NCBI RefSeq assembly: GCF_003382685.1
Contig: NZ_QLVG01000002.1
Span: forward strand, 98,988 to 162,987
Length of the DNA stretch: 64,000 bases
Source: Halorussus litoreus
GTDB taxonomy: Archaea; Halobacteriota; Halobacteria; Halobacteriales; Haladaptataceae
Direction: 5' to 3'
A model generated the notes under the pieces. The model had not been told where the DNA came from. It saw only the letters and a program-made list of their open reading frames with translations, and did no database searches. Positions within the stretch are counted from its first letter, which is position 1. Each line of letters opens with the position of its first letter. Shown one piece after another: positions 28,701 through 35,964 of the stretch. A program made the translations under genes and the position numbers.

Positions 28701-29832
28701 CGTCGGGATCGGTTCTGAACAGCCCACCGTTGTACGCCGGGATGTAGAGGTCCTCCTCCGGGATACCGCGGGACTTACTCCCCTGGTCAATGAGTTTGAA
28801 CAGCTCTTCCAGTCGGTCCCAGAGGTTGTCTTGCCAGTCGCGATACTTCGGATTCGGGCTGTCGAGTTCTTCAGCGACGTCCTGCTTGAGTGTATTCAGA
28901 CTGTAGGATTCCTCGTAGATCTCGTTGTTCGTATCGAGCAGGTCACGACCCTCACTCTCTGCGTAGAGCACGAAGATGAGCCGGTAAAGGTAGATGAGCG
29001 AACTGTCGTGAATGAGGTCGAGATCCTCTTCAGAGAGGTCGTTGTCCGGGTACTGCATGAATCCCTCCGAGAGCACCTTGATCGCCTCGTAGATGTTGTC
29101 CTGGAGGTCCTCTCCCAACTCCTGAGCGAAGACGTTGGACTCGTCGTAGACTTCATCGAGGAAGCACTCGCCGCTGGAGTCCTCGAGGAATGCGCCGTGC
29201 CTGAAGAAGAGGTAGAAGTATTTGAAGTCCTCAAGATCCCCCTTTTCGAGGACGGTCGGCAGGTCGATCTCGTAGTAGGAGTCGAGGCGATGGCTCGTCG
29301 GACCGTAGTAGAGCCGCCACTTCTTCCCGTCAGTGAGGACGGCCCACCGCGCCGGCGTCTCCTGTAGATAGACGTGAATCTGGTAGCTCGGGTTCTCGAA
29401 GTCCCGCTCGTGTTCCCCACTCCCACGGGTGTCGAGTGGCCGACCCCAGCGCTTGGCGTCCGCGACGGCGACGGCGTCCTTGTAGAAATCGCCACCTTCC
29501 TCGCGGCGCTCGAACGCACCGCGTGCGGCGTCCTCGGTCTCGAAGAAGCCATAGTCGGGACGGCGCTGGGTCCGGCTGGTGCTTTCTTCGACCTCGAAGG
29601 GGATACCCAGCTTCCGGAACATCGGCCGGATGAACTTCTCCTCGAGCTGGGACTCGTTGCGCTTGGGAGCAGTTTCCTTCTCCCGCTCCCACAGGTCCAT
29701 GATGTCCGCTTTCGCCTCGCGGAGTTCGTCGTCGCTAAGCTCGTCCCACGCCTCGGTTTCGGGGAGGTGCTCGTCCAGGTAGTAGTTCGAGAACAGGTCG
29801 CGGTTCGTCCGGTAGGTGAGTGCCGTTTGCAT
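25702..29832 (-). CDS. Eco57I-type adenine methylase with N-terminal nuclease-like domain (type IIG/DrmMI-like)
   Basis: This is a 1376-residue protein. The N-terminal part has a PD-(D/E)XK-like pattern (RPDYGFFET at about 93, VADAKRWG at about 127). The methylase domain carries the SAM motif LDPAMGSGHFL (about 536) and the catalytic motif GNPPYVRMEQ (about 789), the signature of N6-adenine methylation. The C-terminal 450 residues look like a target-recognition domain ending in a coiled coil. The layout fits type IIG restriction-modification enzymes and the large methylases of class 1 DISARM. With the SNF2 helicase it makes a modification-translocation pair. The C-terminal part is visibly richer in A+T than the rest, as expected for a swapped recognition domain. 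Confidence 0.88.
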   Translation of the reverse strand: MQTALTYRTNRDLFSNYYLDEHLPETEAWDELSDDELREAKADIMDLWEREKETAPKRNESQLEEKFIRPMFRKLGIPFEVEESTSRTQRRPDYGFFETEDAARGAFERREEGGDFYKDAVAVADAKRWGRPLDTRGSGEHERDFENPSYQIHVYLQETPARWAVLTDGKKWRLYYGPTSHRLDSYYEIDLPTVLEKGDLEDFKYFYLFFRHGAFLEDSSGECFLDEVYDESNVFAQELGEDLQDNIYEAIKVLSEGFMQYPDNDLSEEDLDLIHDSSLIYLYRLIFVLYAESEGRDLLDTNNEIYEESYSLNTLKQDVAEELDSPNPKYRDWQDNLWDRLEELFKLIDQGSKSRGIPEEDLYIPAYNGGLFRTDPDEDDSVEAQFLANHQVGDAYLAEVIELLTRSQNGNGGGKIFVDYSSLDVRHLGSIYEGLLEYQLDVADEPLALEDGEYVPADEGDEVIVEKGEVHLTTGSGERKATGSYYTPEYVVEYIVEETLEPLVTDIRNDLMAQSARGERGFAAEFAERIFDLKILDPAMGSGHFLTSAIDYLAREIIDAQEKQAAQQGIETVDEEHDINWARRQVAQRCIYGVDLNPLAVELAKVSLWLRTLAAEQPLAFLDHHLKTGNSLVGSDIEEIEELESDAGGDGQNATLADFGVARKGTIEQLMRIYQDFIAIENQDLADVKEMEAKYDEFERNKLRQRLEAMTNVHTAEEFGLDNLPSDAYQRMAAALEDDEKWAAIEGLQWFEDAQKWADENDYFHWKLEYPEVFYDEDGNKVSDPGFDAVIGNPPYVRMEQIKPLKPFLSARYEVHDSRVDLYAYFLERSLELCSSKYGVIVSNKWMRAQYGENLRSLLTGYQVEQILDFGDLEVFPGISTYPAILIVDTQQEFTDDVSVAQFEDLEFTDLSDEYDHISIQLSAEYFGEGKWSMGSVEEERVKRILDGRSDSLSEFITNSLDISGASDGIGWGIKTGGNDAFIIDEGTRRELIDKDPRSEEIIKPLLKGKDLEKYRIDFQNRYLIYAKQGIQIDDYPAIKSHLEQYKEQIGSTATDEEWYELMQDQAEYERFFENGKICYPDISKECSFAMDDEGFYLANTCYFIPSDSYALLAVLNSTPINWYYQFVTSEYRGGYQRSFTHAIKNLPIPSNLLKSDSENELSKLAKEITATNQQLGELNLSLLDYIEPYEDGPSLAELPSYQPPSEVSNTILSETSESRDNLRVGSVRVEEERSKLVVLVSARYKPENEDEYETDRWGYTETDFIPAIEFIGMDDQTQALATEFIEYAVDEADGFANFRENATTTKSLIDRLEALTLPRIDDIEDDLNRYLNRKEQAEELSAKIERLSRQIDSIVYNLFNLEEDDIAVVESTLEE

Positions 29833-29835
29833 ACG

Positions 29836-30027
29836 TTATAGTGGAGTGACGATAAAGAACCGATCCGTGTCCTTGCTGTCGATGATAGCGTGAGCGACTT
29901 CCTTCGTATCGGCAACGTCGACGTTGACATCGTCGCCGATTCCGGCTTCGAGCATTTCGAGCTCAGAACCCGAGATATTCACCCGCCCGGAATTGCCTGA
30001 ATTCCGGGCGATTGTTTTTCGAGTCAT
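29836..30027 (-). CDS. AbrB/SpoVT-like small DNA-binding protein
   Basis: This 63-residue protein is counted from the ATG at 30027; a further in-frame start lies 6 codons upstream. The core NSGRVNISGSELEMLEAGIG followed by DDVNVDV is the swapped-hairpin AbrB pattern used by archaeal regulators and antitoxins. It ends 3 bases before the methylase start and is therefore the first gene of the methylase-SNF2-TBP operon. Likely roles are repressor of that operon or antitoxin-like control of its toxicity; the sequence alone does not decide. Confidence 0.7.
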   Translation of the reverse strand: MTRKTIARNSGNSGRVNISGSELEMLEAGIGDDVNVDVADTKEVAHAIIDSKDTDRFFIVTPL

Positions 30028-30075
30028 TCGCGATGCTTTGTCCAACTGACCCCCATTATATAGTCTTTACTTAGA

Positions 30076-30297
30076 CTATCTTGTCCTGTTTGATACGAAT
30101 AGGAGCACCGAAATCGTATCAACAGGCCGGAGATCACGCCAGCGCACATCAACAGTTTCGCTATCATCAAATTCGACGCGAAAGAGATACCCCTCACGTT
30201 CATCGTCGGTTACAGCCCCCGCATCGTCAGAAATGATTTCAACAACTGTTCCGCGACGCCCATGGAGTCGGTCTATGTAGATATATAAAACCTGCAC
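30076..30297 (-). CDS. Small SH3-like hypothetical protein
   Basis: This is a possible 73-residue protein with an uncertain start; a GTG at 30297 is in frame. The segment GRRGTVVEIISDDAG, then YLFRVEFDDSETVDVRWRDLRP, alternates strands in the way of small SH3/KOW-like barrels. I recall similar uncharacterised haloarchaeal sequences, but the family is unknown to me. The N terminus would overlap the promoter of the divergent DUF262 gene, which keeps confidence low. It would be transcribed toward the AbrB-like gene. Confidence 0.4.
   Translation of the reverse strand: MQVLYIYIDRLHGRRGTVVEIISDDAGAVTDDEREGYLFRVEFDDSETVDVRWRDLRPVDTISVLLFVSNRTR
30281..30290 (+). promoter_or_regulatory. TATA box for the DUF262 gene
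   Basis: ATATATAAAA is centred about 27 bases before the ATG at 30312. That spacing places transcription initiation at the start codon, so a leaderless mRNA is expected, as is common in haloarchaea. Confidence 0.6.
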
Positions 30298-30311
30298 ACC
30301 ACAGGTCGGAT

Positions 30312-32078
30312 ATGGAAACCAAGCGGATCGCTGAGGTCGTGGAAAACATAAATTATTCTTATCTCTTACCAGCGATTCAGCGCGAGTTCGTCTGGGAAAC
30401 GAGCGATATCGTCGATCTGTTTGATTCCCTACTACGGGACTATCCAATCGGGGCGCTTCTCCAGTGGAATCTTTCTGCGGAGGAAGCTCAAGCTCAGCCC
30501 AAATATCGGTTCGTCACCCACTACGTCGACGAACCGAACTTCCCCCAATCACTCACAACGCCAACCCATCGAAACCCCCCGCACAATTCCGAAGATCCAC
30601 TCCCTTCACCGGTGAAGCTTGTTCTCGACGGTCAGCAGCGGCTGACCGCGCTCAATATCGGCCTCACCGGATCGTTCTACGAGCGGAAACACAATCATCC
30701 CCGAAACAAGGCCAGTTCGTGGGTCCAGAAGCGCCTCTATCTCAACCTCCTCTCGGACCCGCAGACAGCAGACTCGGAACTTGGCAATAAGTACGATTTC
30801 TCCTTCCGGTCCGAGCAGTCGGCGACTGCGAATGTCTATTGGTATCCGGTCAACCGGATTATGTCCATTTCGGACAACGACGATTTCTATGCAGAGCGCC
30901 AGGAAATCGAGAGCGAGATTCAAGAGCTGATCGGAGAACACCCGGAGATAGAGAACTCGGATAGTCTGATTCTCAACGCCCAGCGCAATTTCGAGGACCT
31001 CTATCGAGCGGTCCACAAGGACGAGAAACTCCACTTCTTCACCGAAGACGAGAACGACATCGCCCGTGTTCGCGACGTCTTCGTTCGGATCAATCAAGGT
31101 GGAGTGACACCGAATCGCGCCGAAATCCTCCTTTCCTTGATGACCAGTAGCTGGCAACAGGAACCCCCAGAGATCAACGCACGTGACGAGGTTCACTCGA
31201 TGGTCGACGAACTGAACGGAATCATCGACGGCGGAAACGCGCCCTTTGCTACGAAGCATATCCAGAAGGTACTGCTCGCGATCAACGGCAACGAGATCCA
31301 GTATCGGTTCGACAACTACACACTCGCCCTTCTGCGGAATCTGAAGGAGATCTGGCTTTCAGATACGTTCCCGAACACGATGGAGCAACTCGCTGAACTC
31401 CTGAACAGCTACTATCCAACGGTGACCTACATCCTCAGTCCCGCCCTCTACACGCCTATCGCCTACTACCTCTACCAGAACGAGAACCCCTCGCTCGATT
31501 CGACCTCCATCAAGGGTCGCGGGCGGCGCCGTGACATTCTCTACTACATCTGTGCGGCCCGGCTCAATGGATTCACCAGCCAATCATCGAACCAGATCGC
31601 CGATCTCGTCCGGGACGTTATCCGAGAAGAGGAGACCTCGGAATTCCCACTTGAGCGGATTAGTGATGAAGTGGCGTCGAGTTACGGGACGTCCCTCCGT
31701 TTCACCGAAGAAAAGTTGACCACGCTTTTCGAGGAGCTTCAGTACGGCAAACGCGATATCGAGTTCCTCCTCCAGCTGTCGCACTATCCCGATGAACCGG
31801 CCCGAGGCAAAGACTACGATATCGACCACATTATCCCGAAGTCGGTCCTCCCGGAGGAGGCAGATGCCAACCGAGTGGGGAACCTCCAATTGCTGATCGA
31901 CAAGACGAACAAGATGAAATCCGATGACGACTTCGAGGACTGGATGAACTCCCGAACGGACGACTACAAGCAGACTCACCATATCCCGGAGGACGCCAAG
32001 GAGATGACCTTTGAGGAATTCGTGGATGCCCGGGAGCAGCTCATTATGGAGCACATTCTCGAGAACCAACCGTTCTAA
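30312..32078 (+). CDS. GmrSD-like type IV restriction protein (DUF262 plus HNH/DUF1524)
   Basis: This 588-residue protein has an N-terminal DUF262 (ParB/Srx-fold NTPase, GmrS part). It shows IQREFVWETSDIVDLFDSLL, and DGQQRLTAL at about residue 106. The C-terminal region has an HNH-type motif, DYDIDHIIPKS (about 503), followed by Asn-Arg-Val-Gly-Asn-Leu and NKMK, as in the DUF1524 (GmrD) nuclease. Single-chain GmrSD proteins cut DNA carrying modified bases such as glucosylated hydroxymethylcytosine. It is transcribed alone from a leaderless promoter and converges on the CoiA-like gene with a 6-base gap. All key motifs look intact. Confidence 0.85.
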   Translation: METKRIAEVVENINYSYLLPAIQREFVWETSDIVDLFDSLLRDYPIGALLQWNLSAEEAQAQPKYRFVTHYVDEPNFPQSLTTPTHRNPPHNSEDPLPSPVKLVLDGQQRLTALNIGLTGSFYERKHNHPRNKASSWVQKRLYLNLLSDPQTADSELGNKYDFSFRSEQSATANVYWYPVNRIMSISDNDDFYAERQEIESEIQELIGEHPEIENSDSLILNAQRNFEDLYRAVHKDEKLHFFTEDENDIARVRDVFVRINQGGVTPNRAEILLSLMTSSWQQEPPEINARDEVHSMVDELNGIIDGGNAPFATKHIQKVLLAINGNEIQYRFDNYTLALLRNLKEIWLSDTFPNTMEQLAELLNSYYPTVTYILSPALYTPIAYYLYQNENPSLDSTSIKGRGRRRDILYYICAARLNGFTSQSSNQIADLVRDVIREEETSEFPLERISDEVASSYGTSLRFTEEKLTTLFEELQYGKRDIEFLLQLSHYPDEPARGKDYDIDHIIPKSVLPEEADANRVGNLQLLIDKTNKMKSDDDFEDWMNSRTDDYKQTHHIPEDAKEMTFEEFVDAREQLIMEHILENQPF

Positions 32079-32084
32079 CCACAA

Positions 32085-33233
32085 TTAAGCTTCCAATTCG
32101 AAAGCCCTCTCAAGGAGATCAGTGAGCTCATTTAGAGCCCGAGTCGCAGTTTCGTCAATTTGCACACTAACGCGATCGGTTTCCTTCGGATGTTTCTTTC
32201 CTAACGAGAGGACTACGTCATCATCGGGGGAGAGGGAAGCTGAGAGCCAGGAGGTAACACGGGGGGAGCCGGCGAACCAAGCCGTTGTCAAATCATGCCA
32301 AGGGCGTTCCCGATCTGCCTCAGTCGGACGATCCGACCCAAATGCCAGCCGTTCCAAGTTATCGGTGAATGATCGGAGTTCCTCGGTATCCGATTCTTCA
32401 AGCTGAACGGTGACACAGTGGGTATCTCCGTCCCAGCCCCAGTCCTTCTTTCCAAGCTGAAGAGTTAGCTGACCCGTTGGTGAGCGAGAAACAGTCGCCC
32501 AAGCGCGCCCCTTCCGTCGGAGATCTTGTTGAGCAACGGTCACCCATTCATCCGACTTATCGAGCGAAACCCAATATTCTCCGGGTATAGGGACCTCTAC
32601 CGAAACAGAGGGCGATTTCTCTTGCCAGAGCCATCTGATGACTTCCGGGTACCCTTCCATATCAGACCGCGACGGAAGCGCATAGGGCCAGACGGACAGT
32701 ATTCCGGAGAAATCAACATCGTACTCTGAGAAATCATCTTCATCAAGCCACGCAACGCTATAGTCACGCTGTAGATAGTGGTCAGTAACTGCCTCGACAT
32801 CTTTGCCCTGATTCCGATACTGAGCCTCTATCGCGATACCCCTTCCATAGGGCTCTCGGGGAGTGTCAAATGTGAGCAGGACATCCGCAATTCGGCCGTC
32901 GATACCGGATTCAAGCTCAACTGTCGCATCGGGGAAATCGTGCTCCAATCGAGCATACGCAATGGACTTCATTTTCATATGTTCGTCCGATTCACCAGGG
33001 CACTCGCCGACATCTACAAGATCAGCAAAGGTTGCCTGACCTGCAGTTTGGCCCATCTCAGAACGACCCTCCTGTTCGTGGTGCCGAAAATGACGGGAAA
33101 TGAAAGCAGAACCTCGTTCGTGAGACCGTACAACGGCCATCGGTTGGTCGCACGCAGGACAAGTAACAGTCGTACCGTCGGCTACTTGTGGTGGGATTAC
33201 CCGTGTTCCGTTTAGAACTCCAAGATATGGCAT
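32085..33233 (-). CDS. CoiA-like nuclease-domain protein with zinc-binding N terminus
   Basis: This 382-residue protein has a possible zinc site at about residues 25-52 (CPAC, then His residues in SRHFRHH). It is followed by a CoiA-like/PD-(D/E)XK core: HMKMKSIAYARLEHDFPDA, GRIADVLLTF (Asp at about 115) and GIAIEAQYRNQGKD (Glu-x-Gln at about 135). CoiA proteins promote recombination of incoming DNA in transformation, and related domains occur in mobile elements and defence islands. The last 200 residues contain two copies of a segment with (Q)LGKK and VSVQ/VTVQ strands, which looks like an internal duplication. Its role here is unknown. It is convergent with the GmrSD-like gene. Confidence 0.7.
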   Translation of the reverse strand: MPYLGVLNGTRVIPPQVADGTTVTCPACDQPMAVVRSHERGSAFISRHFRHHEQEGRSEMGQTAGQATFADLVDVGECPGESDEHMKMKSIAYARLEHDFPDATVELESGIDGRIADVLLTFDTPREPYGRGIAIEAQYRNQGKDVEAVTDHYLQRDYSVAWLDEDDFSEYDVDFSGILSVWPYALPSRSDMEGYPEVIRWLWQEKSPSVSVEVPIPGEYWVSLDKSDEWVTVAQQDLRRKGRAWATVSRSPTGQLTLQLGKKDWGWDGDTHCVTVQLEESDTEELRSFTDNLERLAFGSDRPTEADRERPWHDLTTAWFAGSPRVTSWLSASLSPDDDVVLSLGKKHPKETDRVSVQIDETATRALNELTDLLERAFELEA

Positions 33234-33356
33234 CGGAGTCGATGTGTGTATTGAACTTCCTTGTCACTCGATCATAATGACTATTTCTCCGGCATCCTGT
33301 CGTTCGGAGATCGAAGAGAATCACCCACTTAGTGTCAATAAGTAGTGAGAGATGAG

Positions 33357-33447
33357 TTTCCGGAAGTCTCGACTTTCTGCGAACACAAATCGGGATACAG
33401 CGTAGGTTGGATGCTCAAGATGGTACTATTATGGGAATTTCCGGAAA
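33357..33447. repeat. Pair of TTTCCGGAA palindromes upstream of orc1
   Basis: TTTCCGGAA occurs at 33357-33365 and, extended to TTTCCGGAAA, at 33438-33447. Both lie in the 266-base gap before the Orc1/Cdc6 start. They differ from the CCCCACGTTTCCGTCGT repeats of the second orc locus. They may be initiator-binding or regulatory sites; the evidence is only their symmetry and position. Confidence 0.35.
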
Positions 33448-33453
33448 CAACCC

Positions 33454-33476
33454 GGTCAGGCTTTTATAACCTGACC
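33454..33476 (+). promoter_or_regulatory. TATA box enclosed by an inverted repeat, promoter of orc1
   Basis: GGTCAGG (33454-33460) and CCTGACC (33470-33476) flank CTTTTATAA, which has a good TATA core about 33 bases before the ATG at 33500. A factor bound to the repeat would cover the TATA box and shut off the initiator gene, which fits copy-number control. A short-leader or leaderless transcript is expected. Confidence 0.65.
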
Positions 33477-33499
33477 CGAAATCAGTCTGTCAGAGACAG

Positions 33500-34528
33500 A
33501 TGATTCGCGATGCTCGCGTTCTTCGCGCCGGGTTCGTTCCTCGGGAAGTTGAGCATCGCGACGCCGAGGTCAACCACCTCTCCAGCGTCCTCGAGCCAAT
33601 CACGAACGGTGAACCCGCCGACACAGCCATCGTCACCGGACCCAGCGGCGCTGGCAAGACCTGCATCTCGAAATTCGTCACCGAACGGCTCCGCGAAGAG
33701 GTCCTCGACGTCGAGACCACCTACGTCAACTGCTGGCGCAACTATACCCGATTCCGGACGCTCTACCAGATCCTCGACGACCTCGGCGCCACTATCGACA
33801 TCCACCGACAGTCGACGCCGCACGACGAACTCGTCGATCGCCTCCAGCAGCATGACGGCCCACGAACCGTCGTCATCCTCGACGAGGTCGACCAGCTCGA
33901 AGACCCCAGCGTCATCTACGACCTCCACAGCCTCCCGCAGTTCGCAATCATCTGCATCGCGAACAAGGAAGAGGAGCTGTTCAGCCGGGTCGACGACCGC
34001 CTCGTGAGCCGCCTGCGCTCCAGCGAGCACGTCCGGATGGACAAGTACCACGACGAGCAGCTGTACGACATCCTGAGTGTTCGCGCGAAGTGGGGGCTCG
34101 ACGAGGACGTCATCACCGACGACCAACTCTACCGGATCGCCGACGCGGCCGCCGGCGACGCCCGCCTCGCTATCGGCATCCTCCGAACGGCCGCCGGCAA
34201 GGCGGATCGTGAGAACCACGAGCGCATCACCGACGACATTCTCCTAGACGCCGCCGAGGATGCCCGGGCCCAGATCAAGCAGAAGAGCCTCGATTCTCTC
34301 ACACCGCACCAGCGCGTCGTCTACGATATTGTTCGCGAGCACGGCCCGGTCGGGCCGAGCGAGATCCACGAACGCTATTCCGAGGACGTCGATGATCCGC
34401 GGACGAAACGGACTGTTCGGGCATATCTGTCAAAGATGACTCAATACAACCTCCTTGAAGCAGACGGGTCCAGCCGAGATCGGGAATACACAGCAATCGA
34501 CAACCCATCTCCCACACTCGCTGAGTAG
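33500..34528 (+). CDS. Orc1/Cdc6 family replication initiator (AAA+)
   Basis: This 342-residue protein, short for the family, lacks the usual longer N-terminal extension. It shows Walker A GPSGAGKT (about residue 47), Walker B VVILDEVDQ (about 126), a sensor-1 region IICIANKEEEL, sensor-2 GDARLAIGIL, and a C-terminal winged-helix domain (SLTPHQRVVYDIV, then PSEIHERY). Haloarchaeal plasmids often carry such divergent initiators, each with its own origin or with a regulatory role. The upstream gap carries a TATA-spanning inverted repeat and two TTTCCGGAA palindromes but none of the repeats found at the second orc gene. It may therefore serve a different origin. Confidence 0.9.
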   Translation: MIRDARVLRAGFVPREVEHRDAEVNHLSSVLEPITNGEPADTAIVTGPSGAGKTCISKFVTERLREEVLDVETTYVNCWRNYTRFRTLYQILDDLGATIDIHRQSTPHDELVDRLQQHDGPRTVVILDEVDQLEDPSVIYDLHSLPQFAIICIANKEEELFSRVDDRLVSRLRSSEHVRMDKYHDEQLYDILSVRAKWGLDEDVITDDQLYRIADAAAGDARLAIGILRTAAGKADRENHERITDDILLDAAEDARAQIKQKSLDSLTPHQRVVYDIVREHGPVGPSEIHERYSEDVDDPRTKRTVRAYLSKMTQYNLLEADGSSRDREYTAIDNPSPTLAE

Positions 34529-34873
34529 CTGGTTAAGGAACTGATTGGTCGAGTTGCGCGTAAAAATGGGGGGCCTTATTAAAACCCTCAATTGGTGATA
34601 GATTTCATCGGTCGTGCTGAATAGAGAATCGGCATTAGCCGCCCTCTTCCATGTATTTGTGCTCGTTACACTCAGCACAGGTATTAAACCACATACAGAA
34701 TAGACCGGGTTATAACCCCAAATGACATTATCCAGTTGACGATTGGGATCTCAGGATCAAACCAGTAGAGGCGGCCAGATTCAAACTCGCAAAAGTAAGG
34801 AACAACACAAGAAATAAATGCATTGTAGTCAAGACATCGAATATCCTAAAACCGATCAGCAGGAGATCCACAT
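34529..34873. other. 345-base gap with a perfect palindrome and a possible micro-ORF
   Basis: No ordinary gene is seen. GGGTTATAACCC (34707-34718) is a perfect 12-base palindrome containing a TATA-like core. On the minus strand a 19-codon frame (34635-34694) encodes a CxxC...H peptide (NTCAECNEHKY), which could be a micro zinc protein or a decayed remnant. AGGAG at 34861-34865 is a good Shine-Dalgarno sequence eight bases before the ATG at 34874. Confidence 0.35.
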
Positions 34874-35950
34874 ATGGTCATTAATATCAACGCAGTCGCT
34901 TTCTCGCCTGTATCAAACGAGATTGAATCTGGAAATGACGATGATTGGGTGGTGAGCACTCGAACAGTCGATATTGATGACCGGGTCATGGGAATCTTCG
35001 TCGGTTATCTAACTCGTGTGATCAACAAAGAGGACAATGGCAAAGTAACGGTTGGGCATTTTTCTAACGGTACTGATGGAGATAGCGATGCGGGAGACCA
35101 AACTCAGGAACGTTTAGATAGAATTCTGGATCTGGATTTGGATGACGAGGATAGCTCTGATTATACTGAGTTCGAGGATTTATCCGAATCTCTGAAGAAC
35201 CGACTAATCACTCACATGGACGGTCGTACCTCCAGAGGGTATCTGTTTACAATCCAGGCTGTGAACGATGGTGAGCCGTTTGTTGGCATTCTCAAGCTGG
35301 ATGTCGTGGAAAGTGAGGAACGACCGATACTAGATCGAGACACCAGACAGTTAGAATATGAGGAGATTGAGAACGCATTTCCTCCTACAGATGACCTCCA
35401 GAAAGGCTGTACATACCCTATATTTGATCCCCTCAGCGACGACAATGTGTTCAATTTGGATGGAGACGTGAAGTTCCTTCAGGAAGACTCTGACTCTGAA
35501 TACTTCGAGGAATTTATGGGGTGCGTAACGAGCAGCGGGAGTCGGGAGCAAAGTCAGACCATCCTGAACGGACTATCTGAAATCAAGCAGGAACAAGACG
35601 ATACTGTGCTCGGTCCTGATGAAGTACAGGATGCCAGAACTACCATCCAAGGCACGGACGGCGTAGCGGACAGTGGTACTGTCCACGAAGCAGCGGAACA
35701 AGCACTTGGCGAAGACTACGACGAGGGTGAAGTGGATGAAATGCTCTACGAGGAAGGTGAGACCGAAGTTCAGATTGACCCAAACAATACCACGAAGTAC
35801 GTCGTGTATGATATCGACGGAATAAAAATCAAGGCAAAGATGTCTGATGCGGATGGGGACAAAATAGATATACAGCGACCTGAACACGAAGACGGAGAGT
35901 ACGTCGTTACCATCCGTGGGGACGAACTCGACCAAGACTTCCAAGGATAG
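34874..35950 (+). CDS. Possible nucleoid-associated protein NA37/NdpA-like protein
   Basis: This 358-residue acidic protein has a clear Shine-Dalgarno sequence, unlike its leaderless neighbours. The pattern resembles NA37 (YejK/NdpA). It has an N-terminal region (ININAVAFSP), a middle strand pair (RGYLFTIQAVNDGEPFVG, then ILKLDVVE) and a C-terminal beta-rich part that reads YDIDGIKIKAKM, then GEYVVTIRGDELDQDF. The match is by eye and uncertain. NA37-like proteins bind nucleic acid or nucleoid and occur in several anti-phage gene pairs. It is followed after 14 bases by a membrane protein gene, and both are more A+T-rich than their surroundings, suggesting joint acquisition. Confidence 0.5.
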   Translation: MVININAVAFSPVSNEIESGNDDDWVVSTRTVDIDDRVMGIFVGYLTRVINKEDNGKVTVGHFSNGTDGDSDAGDQTQERLDRILDLDLDDEDSSDYTEFEDLSESLKNRLITHMDGRTSRGYLFTIQAVNDGEPFVGILKLDVVESEERPILDRDTRQLEYEEIENAFPPTDDLQKGCTYPIFDPLSDDNVFNLDGDVKFLQEDSDSEYFEEFMGCVTSSGSREQSQTILNGLSEIKQEQDDTVLGPDEVQDARTTIQGTDGVADSGTVHEAAEQALGEDYDEGEVDEMLYEEGETEVQIDPNNTTKYVVYDIDGIKIKAKMSDADGDKIDIQRPEHEDGEYVVTIRGDELDQDFQG

Positions 35951-35964
35951 AGTCGTGGGATTCA

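Noticed and set aside
22739..29832. A complete DISARM system
   Set aside because: The methylase and SNF2 helicase resemble DrmMI and DrmD, but no DrmA, DrmB or DrmC was found in the window. The SF2 helicase at 17254 lacks DrmA features that I could see, so only the pair is reported.
34635..34694. A 19-residue CxxC micro-protein as a firm gene
   Set aside because: The upstream palindrome contains a TATA-like core at nearly the right distance, but the frame is too short to separate from chance and no homologue can be checked here.
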